NCBI GenBank assembly: GCA_037013495.1
Contig: CM072807.1
Coordinates: 12,651,001-12,715,000 of the forward strand
Reading direction: 5' to 3'
Length of the DNA stretch: 64,000 nucleotides
From: Hippophae tibetana
Lineage: Eukaryota; Streptophyta; Magnoliopsida; Rosales; Elaeagnaceae
Shown: positions 10,904 to 23,335 of the stretch, piece after piece
Position numbering within the stretch: position 1 is the first letter of the stretch
Layout: every line of letters starts with the position of its first letter
Notes under the pieces: model-generated
What the model saw: only the letters and a program-made list of their open reading frames with translations
What the model was told of the DNA's origin: nothing
Databases searched by the model: none
Position numbers and translations under genes: made by a program

Positions 10904-12744
10904 TTCAAAGCGGTCTCACTCTTTTCTCACATAGGTGATCTCTTATCTTTAAAAGTAATCCACAAAAAGTAATTTGTATACTCTGTTTGGTATTCTTTTC
11001 ATAAGAATCATTAAAAGCCTTAACTTATCCTATATCTTACTAGTATCACTATTTTCATCATAGGAATGGACTTGAGGGTAAACCCCTACAGTGATCTCAC
11101 TAAGTTTTTACAATTAGGTTGTACCTTTGAACCTAGATCTTGGGATCTCTAGTCAAATAGGTTGGGTTCAAAGCGGTCTCACTCTTTTCTCACATAGGTG
11201 ATCTCTTATCTTTAAAAGTAATCCACAAAAAGTAATTTGTATACTCTGTTTGGTATTCTTTTCATAAGAATCATTAAAAGCCTTAACTTATCCTATATCT
11301 TACTAGTATCACTATTTTCATCATAGGAATGGACTTTAGGGTAAACCCCTACAGTGATCTCACTAAGTTTTTACAATTAGGTTGTACCTTTGAACCTAGA
11401 TCTTGGGATCTCTAGTCAAATAGGTTGGGTTCAAAGCGGTCTCACTCTTTTCTCACATAGGTGATCTCTTATCTTTAAAAGTAATCCACAAAAAGTAATT
11501 TGTATACTTTGTTTGGTATTCTTTTCATAAGAATCATTAAAAGCCTTAACTTATCCTATATCTTACTAGTATCACTATTTTCATCATAGGAATGGACTTT
11601 AGGGTAAACCCCTACAATGATCTCACTAAGTTTTTACAATTAGGTTGTACCTTTGAACCTAGATCTTGGGATCTCTAGTCAAATAGGTTGGGTTCAAAGC
11701 GGTCTCACTCTTTTCTCACATAGGTGATCTCTTATCTTTAAAAGTAATCCACAAAAAGTAATTTGTATACTCTGTTTGGTATTCTTTTCATAAGAATCAT
11801 TAAAAGCCTTAACTTATCCTATATCTTACTAGTATCACTATTTTCATCATAGAAATGGACTTGAGGGTAAACCCCTACAGTGATCTCACTAAGTTTTTAC
11901 AATTAGGTTGTACCTTTGAACCTAGATCTTGGGATCTCTAGTCAAATAGGTTGGGTTCAAAGCGGTCTCACTCTTTTCTCACATAGGTGATCTCTTATCT
12001 TTAAAAGTAATCCACAAAAAGTAATTTGTATACTCTGTTTGGTATTCTTTTCATAAGAATCAATAAAAGCCTTAACTTATCCTATATCTTACTAGTATCA
12101 CTATTTTCATCATAGGAATGGACTTGAGGGTAAACCCTTACAGTGATCTCACTAAGTTTTTACAATTAGGTTGTACCTTTGAACCTAGATCTTGGGATCT
12201 CTAGTCAAATAGGTTGGGTTCAAAGCGGTCTCACTCTTTTCTCACATAGGTGATCTCTTATCTTTAAAAGTAATCCACAAAAAGTAATTTGTATACTCTG
12301 TTTGGTATTCTTTTCAGAAGAATCATTAAAAGCCTTAACTTATCCTATATCTTACTAGTATCACTATTTTCATCATAGGAATGGACTTTAGGGTAAACCC
12401 CTACAGTGATCTCACTAAGTTTTTACAATTAGGTTGTACCTTTGAACCTAGATCTTGGGATCTCTAGTCAAATAGGTTGGGTTCAAAGCGGTCTCACTCT
12501 TTTCTCACATAGGTGATCTCTTATCTTTAAAAGTAATCCACAAAAAGTAATTTGTATACTCTGTTTGGTATTCTTTTCATAAGAATCATTAAAAGCCTTA
12601 ACTTATCCTATATCTTACTAGTATCACTATTTTCATCATAGGAATGGACTTTAGGGTAAACCCCTACAATGATCTCACTAAGTTTTTACAATTAGGTTGT
12701 ACCTTTGAACCTAGATCTTGGGATCTCTAGTCAAATAGGTTGGG
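10904..12744. repeat. Seven tandem copies of a 263-bp unit
   Basis: The word TTCAAAGCGG starts copies at 10904, 11167, 11430, 11693, 11956, 12219 and 12482, each exactly 263 bp apart; the last copy ends at 12744, giving 7.0 copies in 1841 bp. The copies differ at only a few sites, such as GGACTTGAGGG in copies 1, 4 and 5 versus GGACTTTAGGG in copies 2, 3, 6 and 7, and CTACAATG in copies 3 and 7 only. The array sits between the RNase H end and the 3' LTR of copia B, in its 3' untranslated region. There is no coding potential across units. High identity implies recent amplification. Confidence 0.97.
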
Positions 12745-14690
12745 CTTCCTTTGTAAATCCTTATTCATTCATAGGTTTCAATCCTATTCCTCTCGATGAC
12801 TTATCAATTAACTCTCGATTTAACCCATTAGTTAAGAGATCAATTATGTTATCCTTTCACTTCACATAGTCAATAGAGATAATTTCAGTTGAGAGTAGTT
12901 TTCTAATGGTATTATGTCTACGACGTATATGTCGAGATTTACTATATACATATTGCTCTATGCCTTGCTAATAAAAAATTGACTATCACAATGAATGCAT
13001 ATTGTAGGTACAGGCTTCACCCACTTAGGAATATCCTTTACAAAATTATGTAGTCATTCGGCTTCTTCGCCACATTTATCCAAAGCGATGAATATAGATT
13101 CTATCGTAGATCTAGCAATGCATGTCAGTTTAGAAAACTTCCATGAAATAACTGCACCACCCAATATGAATAAATATCCACTAGTAGACTTTAAGTCTTT
13201 CATATTAGATATCCAATTTGCATAATTGTATTCTTCTAATATGGTTAGATATCTTATGTAGTGCAGTCCATAGCTATATGTATATCTTAAGTATCTAAGT
13301 AGTCTTGTAATACCTTTCTAGTGATCAGATCATGGATTACTAGTATATCTACTTAGTTTGCTTACAACATAATATATGTTTGGTCTCGTATAACTCATCA
13401 AGTACATAAGATTTCCTATCACTCTAGAATATTCTAATTGAGACACACTCTTAGCTTTATTCTTGGATAGGTGTAATTTACATCTACTTGTATTCTCACA
13501 ATTCCAGAATCACCCTTATTGAATTTCTCAAGTATTTTGTCAACATAATGATATTGACCTAGAATGAGATCGCTTGATATCCTTGATATCTTAATTCCCA
13601 AAATTACATCAGCAGGTTCCATGTCTTTCATATCAAACCTTGAATTCAACATAGACTTAGTAGATTTGATCATTTGATCATTACTACTTAGAAATAGCAT
13701 GTCATCAACGTAAAGACACAAGATAACATAACCATTTTCTTTGTCCTTGACATATACACATTTGGCACATTCGTTGATTTTAAAGCCATTTGTCCATATG
13801 ACATTATCAAACTTTTCATGGCAATGTTTTGGTGCCTATTTCAAGCCATATAAAGACTTCACCAATTTACAAACCTTTCATTTTTTCCCTAGGCATGAAA
13901 AACCCTTGGGTTGGTCCATATAGATTTTCTCATCTAACTCTCTATTTAGAAAGGCTTTCTTTATATCCATTTGATGTATTTCAAGATTTCATAGAGTTGC
14001 GATAGAAATTATCATCCTTATAGATGTTATTCTCATCATAAGAGAATAAGTATCAAAGTAATCAAGACCATGTTATTGTTTGTATCATTTAATTACAAGC
14101 CTGGCCTTGAACTTATCAATTGATCCATTTGATTTACATTTTCTTGTGAAAATTCACCTAGACCCTAGTTTTTTACTACTTGGAAGTAGATCAAGTAGTT
14201 ACTAAGTGTGATTTTTCATAATAGACTAAATTTTACTATTAATGGCTTCTTGCCATTGAGGTCCTTCAGAAAAATTCATAACCTCTTCATAAGTTTGAGA
14301 TTCACTTTCTAGCAAGTAAGTCAAAAAATCTGGACCATAAGATGTTTTTGTCCTAGCCCTTTTGCTACGTCTAAGTTCAACCTCAACCTCATCCTAATCC
14401 TCAACCTTTTGTTTAGGTTCTTTGTTTTGACTATCTTCATTCATAGTCTTATACGTTTGTTTAGACGAACTTGATTCTCCTTGAGATTACTTGGAAATAT
14501 ATGTTCAAAAAACGATGCATTCCTTAATTTCATTATAATGTTCTTGTGTATGTCTAGGATCTTTGACTCATACATAAGAAACCGATAATCACTATTATTA
14601 TGTGCATATAAAATGAAGATAGAATCTATTGTTTTTTTACCTATCTTCATCTTCTTAGGTATAGATATAGTCACTTTTGCAAAACACCAT
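12745..14690 (-). pseudogene. Copia B RT-RNase H remnant
   Basis: On the minus strand the order is an integrase-tail segment at 14441-14674 (FILYAHNNSDYRFLMY, NASFFEHIFPS), then broken RT from about 14300. The catalytic box CLYVDDMLF lies near 13700-13720 in the 95-codon frame 13434-13721, with DVILGIKI downstream. RNase H runs about 13250-12850 ([36 protein letters not shown]). The YVDD box is intact, but stops and frameshifts interrupt the frame repeatedly, for example after GEEAE in RNase H. Gag and protease are absent, so the copy is non-autonomous and dead. Confidence 0.85.
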
Positions 14691-14699
14691 CACACTCGT

Positions 14700-14831
14700 A
14701 GAGAACCAAACAGAGAAACAAAAAATTAAAAATTTAAGCAGAGAAACAAAAGTTGAGAACTTGATGAAGAGAAATGGAAAATTGAAAGAAAAAAAACTAA
14801 AAATTGAAATTTTTATTCAAGTTTTCTAACA
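14700..14831 (-). repeat. Copia B 5' LTR, truncated
   Basis: This is the partner of the 3' LTR at 10440-10564, sharing TTAAGCAGAGAAAC and the TATTCAAGTTTTCTAACA end. It abuts integrase-derived sequence directly at about 14697, so the rest of the LTR, the primer site and gag have been lost in a deletion. The adjacent ATCGA at 14832-14836 may be a target-site duplication. Confidence 0.6.
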
Positions 14832-14924
14832 ATCGATTCCAAAAATAATAGGCATTAGGTAAAGCATGATTGGGTTTGTTTTTTGTGGCGGTTAGGGTTG
14901 GGTTAATTCTTTTTATTTTTTTAC

Positions 14925-15165
14925 AAAAGTTGGGTTAGGTAGGATCTTTTTGCAACGGTTAACTAGGGGCTAAGAAGGTTGGTTGGGTCATTTTATCTTT
15001 CATTTAATGATTACGTGCAAGTCATATGATGTCATTTGGTTGATTTTGTGATAATTTTTACTTGTATGATACTTAAGAATAGCAAATGAATTTTTATAAC
15101 CATTTTCAATAACAAAGATTCTGAAATATATCTTTCCAATAACAAATAGACACTTATAATTTATA
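14925..15165 (-). repeat. Right arm of a long inverted repeat around copia B
   Basis: Counterpart in inverted orientation of 9600-9810. Shared cues in order are GCAAGTCATATGA, TTGATTTTGTGA, TTTTTACTTGTATGA, AGAATAGCAAATGAA and AACAAATAGACA. The inner side (14925-14965) matches the inner end of the left arm. The arms lie just outside copia B, so an older element with long terminal inverted repeats probably received the copia insertion. Identity is moderate and a target duplication was not found. Confidence 0.45.
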
Positions 15166-17589
15166 GCATGTAATATACTTATTATTGCATTATTGTATAA
15201 TTAATTGTGAAGATGTAACATATGTATTGATTACCACACAAATTATGTGTGCAATGAATACGTAAGTATACGTATCACAACAAGTAATATAATGATAAGA
15301 AAATATCGTTTTCATAAAGATTATTTTATTAGAAACTAATTTTTAAAACTAAAAAAATAAACATCCATTTTTTTGTGTTTTTATATTTTAAGGAAGAAAA
15401 ATTAAAATAACTAAAAGTAAATAGTAATAATTAAGTAAATCAGTTTTGGTAACTAAGAAAATATATAATAATATATTTAGGAATACTTAATTTCCAAATT
15501 TTCTAAATATGTGAATCGTTAAAATCTCCCCAATATAATTTTCTATTAATTACATGATCAGTTGAATTTAACCTAACATGTATTCTTCTCTCAAGTAAAC
15601 TACACATCATATAGTAATTAATTTAATCACACTCTCATGCCAATTAAATTGCATACTACTCATTAAGTTCATCAATTATGGATCACATACATAAGAATCA
15701 TACATCTCTACCTAAAAACTATGCATATTATTTAATCAAGACAAACAATTAAATAATTCTCTCAAATCTATTTAATTGTCTTTATAGATAAATTATTGGT
15801 CAAACAACTAATAGTATAAAAATTAGATTAATAATATAATCAAATTATAATTATAATTGGGGTAAAAATATTATATCATCACATGGTGAAAATTGAATTC
15901 ATAAGATCTATAGATTAATAAATTAACTAGATATAATTTTGTCCATAAAATTCATATTTTTCATAAAGAAAAACATAAAAATTGATGAAAAAAATAGTAG
16001 AAGAAGAAATACAATCAATCTCTTGAATTGTATTATTAACCTCCTCTTGAATCTCCACCAAAATTGTGTCCCCTCTTTAATTTTTTATATTTTTCTCTCT
16101 TTTTAACTCTAAAAACTGACTTAAATTATGCTAATAACGGCTCGTAAGGGCTTATGGGGTGATTAGAGGCTTAAATATCATTCAAGTGCAATCTAAACCG
16201 TCAGATCAACTCCAAATCTAGGGCTAAAATCAAAACAAACAAAAGTGTCAGTGCCAGCCAATCACAATGTGACACGTGACATCAAAAATTCATTGGAAAA
16301 TCATAGAGCGACGCATGGTAGAGGAGATCGGTCAGAGTCAATGTCACACGACATAACATGATTTGCGGAAATGGATGACATGGTGCACGGGTGGAACACG
16401 AGAAGAAATCATTTAGCGATATGTGGCTATGCGGTTTGACCGCACCCGAACTTAGATTGAACGCTATATTGACACATGGTAGCTCGTAATGTGATTTGCT
16501 ATCCCTGATTGCATGGTGTTTTCGTGGATTGCCCAGTCAACTTCTCTCCTTACATGGTAGTTCTTGATTGACTCTACGTTAAAAAATCCAGAAAAACCAC
16601 AAAAAATTATATATATTCATTTATTTTTATTAAAAAAATTATATTTTAATATTTTTAACTCTAAAAATATTATTTATTAAATAAAAAAGTAAATATTAAA
16701 TAAAAAAATACACTAATAACTCTACTTTTTTTTAATTCTTCGTGTATAAAATGAATATTAAAACAAAAAAGAACAATTAAGTAGAAAACTAAGTAAAAGT
16801 AGGATCGGTCGCCTCACCGTTCTCGAATGTATGTTACACGTATTTACAAAGACTATTATTGTACAAATTTTAAGGTTGAATAATTAAACCTTGTAAAAAT
16901 GCAAACCAGTATTAAAAAGAAAAAAAGAAAATTATCATAAAAGGACCAGAAAATAGTAATAATTGCGCATGGCATGAGATATCTATGCCTAATTAAGTTT
17001 GCTCCTTGCATCGAAAATAAAAATCAAATTCGTGAAATTGAATTCATATATGTTATTGTGTCGTTTTCAATCGTTAACAAGTAGTTTCTGACTGAAAAAA
17101 ATTGATAACAATTAGTTGTGGTACGGAGTGTATTAAGAATTATATATGGAGGACGTGCCATTTATTGTTTTTAAGTTATATTTTTTATCAATTAAATTAT
17201 TTTAAAAAAAAATTTATATTAATATTAAATTTAAATAATTTAAAATATTATATTATCACCTATTTAAAAAATAATGAATAATTTTTAGTATCCGGAGACC
17301 AGCAGATCTCCATTTAGGTCTTCGTGATCATACAACGTACGTAATAAAAGGCAGTAATGATTTATAGTACATCATTAACGAAGCATGGTACTCTGTGCTC
17401 ATTTAATTATTTTTAGTGACGATCATCAATTGCATATGTATAGAAAGCTTTTAATTGATCACTAGCTAATTTAATATTTTCACTCAACGACGAAATCACT
17501 AATATACTATGATATTACTTGTAAATGTTTTATTCCTTATTATTATTTATTCTTATTCTTATAATAAATTAACTTAAAAAATTAAAGAA
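15166..17589. other. Spacer with a less AT-rich island
   Basis: I see no gene. The stretch is AT-rich except at about 16130-16570, where base composition is more balanced and the words GACACGTGACATC, CGCACCCGAAC and CATGGTAGCTCG occur. That island has no open frame of note and looks like decayed LTR or other repeat DNA, but no partner copy lies in the window. A run near 17110-17290 is AT-only spacer. Confidence 0.35.
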
Positions 17590-19930
17590 AAAAATTAACA
17601 TCGATACTATGTGTTAACTGACGTTATATGTAAGATACCATCGGTTAACATATAGAATCGATTTAAAATTCTATGTGTAACATAGATTTTATGTTTCAAC
17701 CGACATGTAATAAATAGTGTCTTCTCTTCCTCATACCGACAACCCTCTAAACGTGTTCTCTCATTTCCCTTCCAAAAAACCATCCCACCTTCTAGTTTTC
17801 TTTCTCATTTTTTTGCCACTTTCGACTACTATTTTTGGTGTTATTAGGTTTTTTTCATTTCTAATTAATCATCTAGATCCACTACTTTTTTTAGCATAGT
17901 ATTCAAATTTTGCATACCCTTTTTTTTCACTTTCTCAATTACTACACACCATTTTTTCTTCATTTTCTTTATTTTGTCACTTCATTTTACTCTTATAAAT
18001 ATTTCTATGAATTATTTTACACTTATTACTCATATTTTTTTATTTTAATGTATATTATTTGTTATTGATTATTTATATATATGTTTGTGTTATGTAGGTT
18101 GTGTATTTTTATTTAAGCTTAAAAGAGAAGATATTTTTTATTTATTTATTTTAATAATTTTATGTATTTATGTTTTTAAAGTTCAATTTTGTAAAATTAT
18201 TTACATGTACATAAGTTAATTAATATTTATTATTATATATATGTATAATATATATATATATATAAATTAATATATATTATATATTGTTAATGTTATAATG
18301 AGTTTATTAATTGTTTAGATTTTATGTATTTTTTATACAATGTTTTGATGAATTTTGTATTTTGGAGTTGAAATTTTCTTAAAATTTTCCCGTAGAAATA
18401 GTAATAATAAAATTAATATTATTCTATACTCGTGTGTTAAATGTAAAAATATAAGGTTGAAGACACTGAAAAGTATAAGATATGGATAATCATTTATGTA
18501 AGTTTATTTTATTTTCTAATTAATTACATATATTATATCATTTTTATATTATATATCCTCTAAAATATTTTTTTACAGAATCGTTTTAAAATCCACGATA
18601 ATTGGATAAACAAATGTTATAAGATTGCAAATAAGACATGAAAGGAATAAAAAACTTCCAAATTTGCCAAAAAATTTGTGTTTCCATACTTGAAACCACT
18701 TAAAGAAATATAAAATCCTAGAATAAACGAGGAGAAGAACAACTCAATAAGTTGGCTAGTAATTTAACTTGATACAAAGTCCTAGTTATGATTTTTGCAT
18801 ATTGATGTAATAATATATAATATATTTTATTATTTTATTATTTGAAAAGAATAATTCAAGAATAAATAAACAGATGTGAAATAATCGAATAACTAGGAAA
18901 AGATGTGTTATATTATACATATGGACACGATCATCCTGATCATTTGTGGGAGTAGTCACTGGCAAACCAAGTATAGGAAACTCATAAAGAATCATCATAT
19001 CTTCAAGAATAATTGTCGTTTCACCCTAAGGAAATACAAAAGTATTAGTTTCTAGACACTAAAACTTAACCAACCCAAGTAACAATCGGAGTTACACTTG
19101 ACTTCATATTTAGAGCTCATTATAGTATTAAAAATATCAACTTGACTCCAGATAGTTTTATATTTTATAGACAAAAGATTAAACAATGCTAATATGATTT
19201 CTAAAGGATGAGGTTATTATTATATCAATCCGGTGTCGATATGGTAATTGATTTTTACTAATATACTTTTAAAACATATATAAGTTATTTTTTATGAATT
19301 CATGATATTACATCTTTATTTTGAATTTAAATACATATAATTTTTTGGTTGGATCAAGTTGAGCTATGATATGCAAATTTATGATGATTTACGAGAAAAA
19401 TAGGTAGAACATATGCTTGAAATTATAAGATCGCAAGAAGAATCAGAAGAAGAATATGATGATATTGAATAGTATAAGTATCTTATAATATTTAATGATA
19501 TTGTAATTAAGTTAAGTTATATATATATATTTATGTATTGTATATAAATTTTTTTTTTGTTATAAATTTAGTTATTATGTAATTAATTAATATTTAATTT
19601 TTCAATTAACAGAATATATTTAAAAACTCTTTTAAACATATTTTGGTTCTTTTTGTTGTTATGTGATCAAAAATATGCAGTGAGACTAATAGAAAATAAC
19701 CAAAATATGTTTAAAAGAGGATATAACATTTTAAGTCAGTTCTACAAGTGATCCAACTTAAAATTTAAAGTTAGTTGACATGTAGGATCAACTTAAAATT
19801 TAAAGTCGGTTGACACGTAGGATCAACTTTAAATTTTAAGTCACCTCATTTTAAGTTAATTCACCTAACCCACTTAAAATCTCTTTTAAGTAGGTCAATA
19901 ACCAATTTAAAGGCATTATTTGTAGTAGTG
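17590..19930. mobile_element. Probable CACTA-type DNA transposon remnant
   Basis: The right edge reads TTTGTAGTAGTG (19919-19930), the complement of a CACTACTACAAA terminus typical of CACTA (En/Spm) elements. Next to it, 19735-19850 holds subterminal direct repeats of AACTTAAAATTTAAAGT with GTTGACAYGTAGGATC. The left part (17597-17700) holds inverted-type short motifs around ATCGGTTAACATATAG. Internally, 19390-19470 encodes a short acidic C-terminal-like end (EESEEEYDDIE, plus strand). I could not find a matching CACTA terminus on the left, so the left edge is a guess and transposase is not convincingly present. Confidence 0.4.
19625..19725. repeat. Short imperfect hairpin
   Basis: CTCTTTTAAACATATTTTGG on the left arm (from about 19628) pairs with CCAAAATATGTTTAAAAGAG (about 19699-19718) on the right. 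The 20-bp stem is perfect and the loop is about 50 bases. It lies inside the candidate CACTA subterminal region, where such palindromes are common. Confidence 0.7.
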
Positions 19931-20302
19931 TCTATATATAAAAGGGTGCATAAATCTAACGACTTAGATCACCTCGTCTGTATAGAGTTCATCGTATCTA
20001 GTAGCTTTGTGTGTTGCTACCTGACAAAGATGAACAATGAATCACTTCAGTTGCTTGACATTTGTGTACTCTACACCTAACAACCTGATCATGTGTAGAT
20101 ACTAGGGGTCAAATGACCTGATGGCATCCTATATTTCTTCTCCATGTTCGTATAAGGAATGTGTAACCCTAGTGACATGATCTTAGTAACATGATTCTAA
20201 TTGTAAAATATCATGTTTAGGTTGGCTCTAACACCTTGAACAGAGCGCCTCACAATTTAACGTTGATATCTACTTCTTGTTTGCTTATATATACATGTAA
20301 AT

Positions 20303-20337
<35 letters not shown>

Positions 20338-20421
20338 TAATGAGATGAATAAATGATTTGAATATTAGTTCTCACTAACATCTCACTAGAATCCCTAACA
20401 CACTAGCACTTCTCCAAAACA
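19931..20421 (+). repeat. Partial 5' LTR of the gypsy element
   Basis: The block carries a TATA-like box (TATATATAAAAGGG, 19933-19946) very close to its left edge and ends just before the primer-type site at 20422. The left edge coincides with the candidate CACTA terminus, so most of U3 is probably missing or displaced by that insertion. A pure (AT)n microsatellite occupies about 20305-20334. I did not find a second LTR copy in the window. Confidence 0.45.
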
Positions 20422-20438
20422 TTGGCACCCACAATGGA
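20422..20438 (+). other. Primer-binding-site-like sequence of the gypsy element
   Basis: TTGGCACCCACAATGGA lies between the LTR end and the gag start. It resembles the TTGGCGCC-type junction found at this position in Tat-lineage elements, with transitions that fit decay. The assignment rests on position and similarity only. Confidence 0.45.
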
Positions 20439-20536
20439 GTCTAAAATCTTTCTAGTCCATAGTTAGCATTTGAAACCTTACATTTTACATCCCTGGAAAA
20501 ACAACTTGTGTCGTAGAGAAATTCACTCCTATCACT

Positions 20537-21830
20537 ATGACAAGCCATCGATCACATCCCGAACTAATGGACAGTTGTACTCAACCAGTCCATCAATTCG
20601 ACCTCAATGATCATTAACCTCACCTATCACCAATCAGTACATCACATCATGGCTTGTGGTATGGTCCAACACGACTTATAGCCTATAATGGTGCGACTAG
20701 ATCAACTAGGATGGTTCCATGTACAACTAGTTTTGCTAGTTACATTTCTGAAAGCATATTCCTTGAAAAATATGCTTAAGTTAAAAAGTCTTTAAAAATA
20801 AGTGGCGAAATTACAACAAGCGTTCATTAGATCTCAAGATGATAATAAGAAACTTAGATCAAGGTTGATATACGATGATTATTCAAAGGAGGCTAAAATT
20901 TCATTCCAAACTACTAACATCGAAATACACCTCATAAGATCCCAAGCAATATCGACCTAATACAATTGATGGACAATATACACCCGTGACTCCAATTCCC
21001 AATCCAATTCTAGAACCCATATACACAACCCAACCTACTCACCAATATCCAACGCAAAATACATTCCAACAATTACCAGGACATATGGGTTTGGGGAATT
21101 TTGCACCTGGGGAGTGTCAAATACTACTTCAAACTCCCTGTAGAAACCTTGATAAATTTAAAGAAATGGAAGAGAAAATGGAAGTAAAGATGAATGAGTG
21201 ACTTAGAGGTTAGGGAAAACTACGACCCTAGAGCGAATTGAAATGGTGTGTGATCAATTATCAATGTTTCCATTTTATGATGATATAGATTTAACGATGC
21301 CATCCCTAAATTTTCTACCCCAAAGTGTCCTTCCTATAAGAGGACAAAAGACTTGATGCATATGCCATTTACTTTAAAATGGCCATAGTTGATGTGAGTC
21401 CCAAAAAACATGAAGGAATCCATGTATTGTAAGTTATTCGCTACCACCTTCCAGAAGATGGCACACTAATAGTTTATTGAATTACCTCCCAAGAGTATAA
21501 AAAGCTTTTATGCTTTCATAAAAGTATTTGTCACAAGCTATGCATGTAACATGCTATTAAGAAAAGGGTCGTATCATTTTTTTTAGTTATCCAAAAGGAT
21601 AATGAGACCATCGAAACTTACATAAGAAGATTTAAGATGGAAAATATGGAAATTTCACAATGTCCAGACTCCATTGCTATTGAGGCTTTCCATAAGGGAA
21701 TTAAACAGAACACAGGCCTATTTATTGAATTGACCAAGACCACTCAACGATCCTTGGATATGGTCTATGAGGAGGCCTAAAAGTTTGTCAACATAGAGAG
21801 AGAGTAAAGTTTTCCATGGGTTCATTAAGT
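20537..21830 (+). pseudogene. Gypsy gag remnant
   Basis: A plausible start codon lies at 20537. A 71-codon open piece spans 20986-21201. The retrotransposon gag core is recognisable at about 21440-21780 in broken frames (ELPPKSIKSF, then FVTSYACNML). Frameshifts and stops occur throughout. Homology stops near 21830, where the nested minus-strand block begins, so the gag end and protease are lost. Intact gag would form the particle around the RNA. This copy is dead. Confidence 0.65.
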
Positions 21831-22003
21831 GAAACCAAGGGGATATTTATCTAAAATGCCCTTAGGGTTTAACATAACTTCACTAATGCTCTTGAGGTTT
21901 GCAAAAAATGCTATAATGCCTCTAGACTTTATCGTTAATACCATTGATATCCCTATATGAAATGGTGTGAATTTTCAATTCATATTATGTTGATATTCCT
22001 ATG

Positions 22004-22015
22004 GCTCTGATACCA
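22004..22015 (-). other. Met-tRNA primer-binding site of the pararetroviral relic
   Basis: GCTCTGATACCA on the plus strand is the exact complement of the TGGTATCAGAGC site used by caulimovirids and copia elements for minus-strand priming. Here it lies on the same strand as the viral genes and beyond their 3' side. That fits a circular genome opened during integration. A copia origin is less likely because no LTR pair or copia protein adjoins it. Confidence 0.6.
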
Positions 22016-23310
22016 AATTAAGGGCTAGCTATTTATTGCTAGTTGTTAATTCCTATAATTATTAAAGGTAATTTTTTAATTTTCTTATCATAATATTGTG
22101 TTATTTTTATCTTCATATTTCTGTTTATCAGTATTATAACTTTATATAAGCAAATATTTAAATATTCAAGATCATTAATTGGCTTAAAATTTATAATTAT
22201 TACACTTGAACTTAAAGGGTCCACTACGGTCTTCCCTTCTGTTTGTCTTCTTTTATTATATCGATTATGCCTCAACTTTGCTCAAACCTTAATAATCTCT
22301 TGGTAATGGTAAGCTTTATGCATTTGTATATAGATGGTGTCCAATCTAGACTTGCTAGAAAAGAGCGACTAAACTCCATTTCATTCATAATATAATAACT
22401 ATTATAATCTTAAGGCTAACTAAGAACCTTGAAAGAATTTTTAGCTACTCATAATTATTGGTTGGGATTATTGGATGAAGGGTTTTGCTATAATAGAAGC
22501 TATATGTTTTCTAGCTATATGTTTTCTAGTTATATGCTCTTGTTTTATTAGGTGTTCTAAAATGAAGATAAAAGCTCATTTTATAGTACAAGGAATACCT
22601 ATTTACAAGATAGGACTTAAATTTTATCCTTACTTTATTAATTCATTTGCTTTATTGATTTTTAATATCAATCATTATTTTTTCCTTGGCATATACAATT
22701 GATAAAAAATGTGGGTCTACATCTTTATTTTTCTTTGTCGTCTTTTACCAATGGTTCCTTCCCTTTATTCTTCCTTCTCATTTTATGTCGACAGTCATTT
22801 GGATGACGTTGATGATGATACATCTTTGTCTTCTCGATATTTGATGCAGTAAATGCATTTATGATCTTTGGTAGCTTTTTTGGCATAAAAGTAGAGTATC
22901 TTTCTTATTTCTTAACCAATTTTTAAGTTATTGATGTTAAAATTTGTCTCATATTTGGTGATTTTTTCACCATCCTCTCGGAGAGAGCCATGCTACTATG
23001 AGAAGTGATGATGCTATTACTAATTGAGTAATTTACTTTGATCTCGGTAGAATTATCAATTTTCCTGAGTTCATAGTAAATTTGCCTTAACATTTTACTT
23101 TTTAATACACAAAGTTCTTCTATGTTGAATTCCTTTTTTTTGGAAGCGCCCTTGATTTGGGAACTTCTTTCTTTATGTTGGAAATCTATAACTTAATGAA
23201 GTAATAAGGAAAGATACATATTTTCTCATTCTAGTCCATTAGTGAACTTGAAAATATGAGATAAACAAGCTTGTCACTGACTCTTATCTTCTTTCTGAAG
23301 TTCTTAATTG
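22016..23310 (-). other. Uninterpreted part of the pararetroviral block
   Basis: In the minus frames I see patchy coding-like text with many stops but no RT catalytic box or RNase H motif, although those should follow the RT start at 23336-23524. Either this is strongly decayed viral sequence, a rearranged part of the genome, or an internal deletion joined to viral intergenic DNA. Plus-strand ORFs such as 22475-22702 are hydrophobic repeats (FLAICFLVIC) with no family signature. Confidence 0.35.
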
Positions 23311-23335
23311 CTTTTTTGAAATAAAGTATCCATCA

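Larger units (their letters stand above)
10257..14831 (-). mobile_element. Copia B: internally deleted Ty1/copia element
   Basis: The minus-strand order is a 5' LTR fragment (14700-14831), a small integrase-end segment, RT, RNase H, a 263-bp tandem array, a polypurine tract and the 3' LTR (10257-10564). Gag, protease and most of integrase are missing, as is part of the 5' LTR, so one large internal deletion is likely. The two LTR pieces share about 130 bp ending in TCTAACA. ATCGA follows the right LTR (14832-14836) and precedes the proposed left LTR (10252-10256), a possible 5-bp target duplication. Confidence 0.8.

Noticed and set aside
10904..12744. Direct repeats resembling a CRISPR array
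   Set aside because: The units are 263 bp head to tail with no spacers, inside a plant retrotransposon. It is a tandem duplication.
22004..22015. Start of another copia element based on the primer site complement
   Set aside because: No LTR adjoins it and no copia protein lies to the left on the minus strand; the pararetroviral context explains it better.
22475..22702. Plus-strand 75-residue hydrophobic ORF as a membrane protein gene
   Set aside because: It consists of a short repeated FLAICFLVIC-type stretch within the decayed pararetroviral block, without promoter or homology cues.
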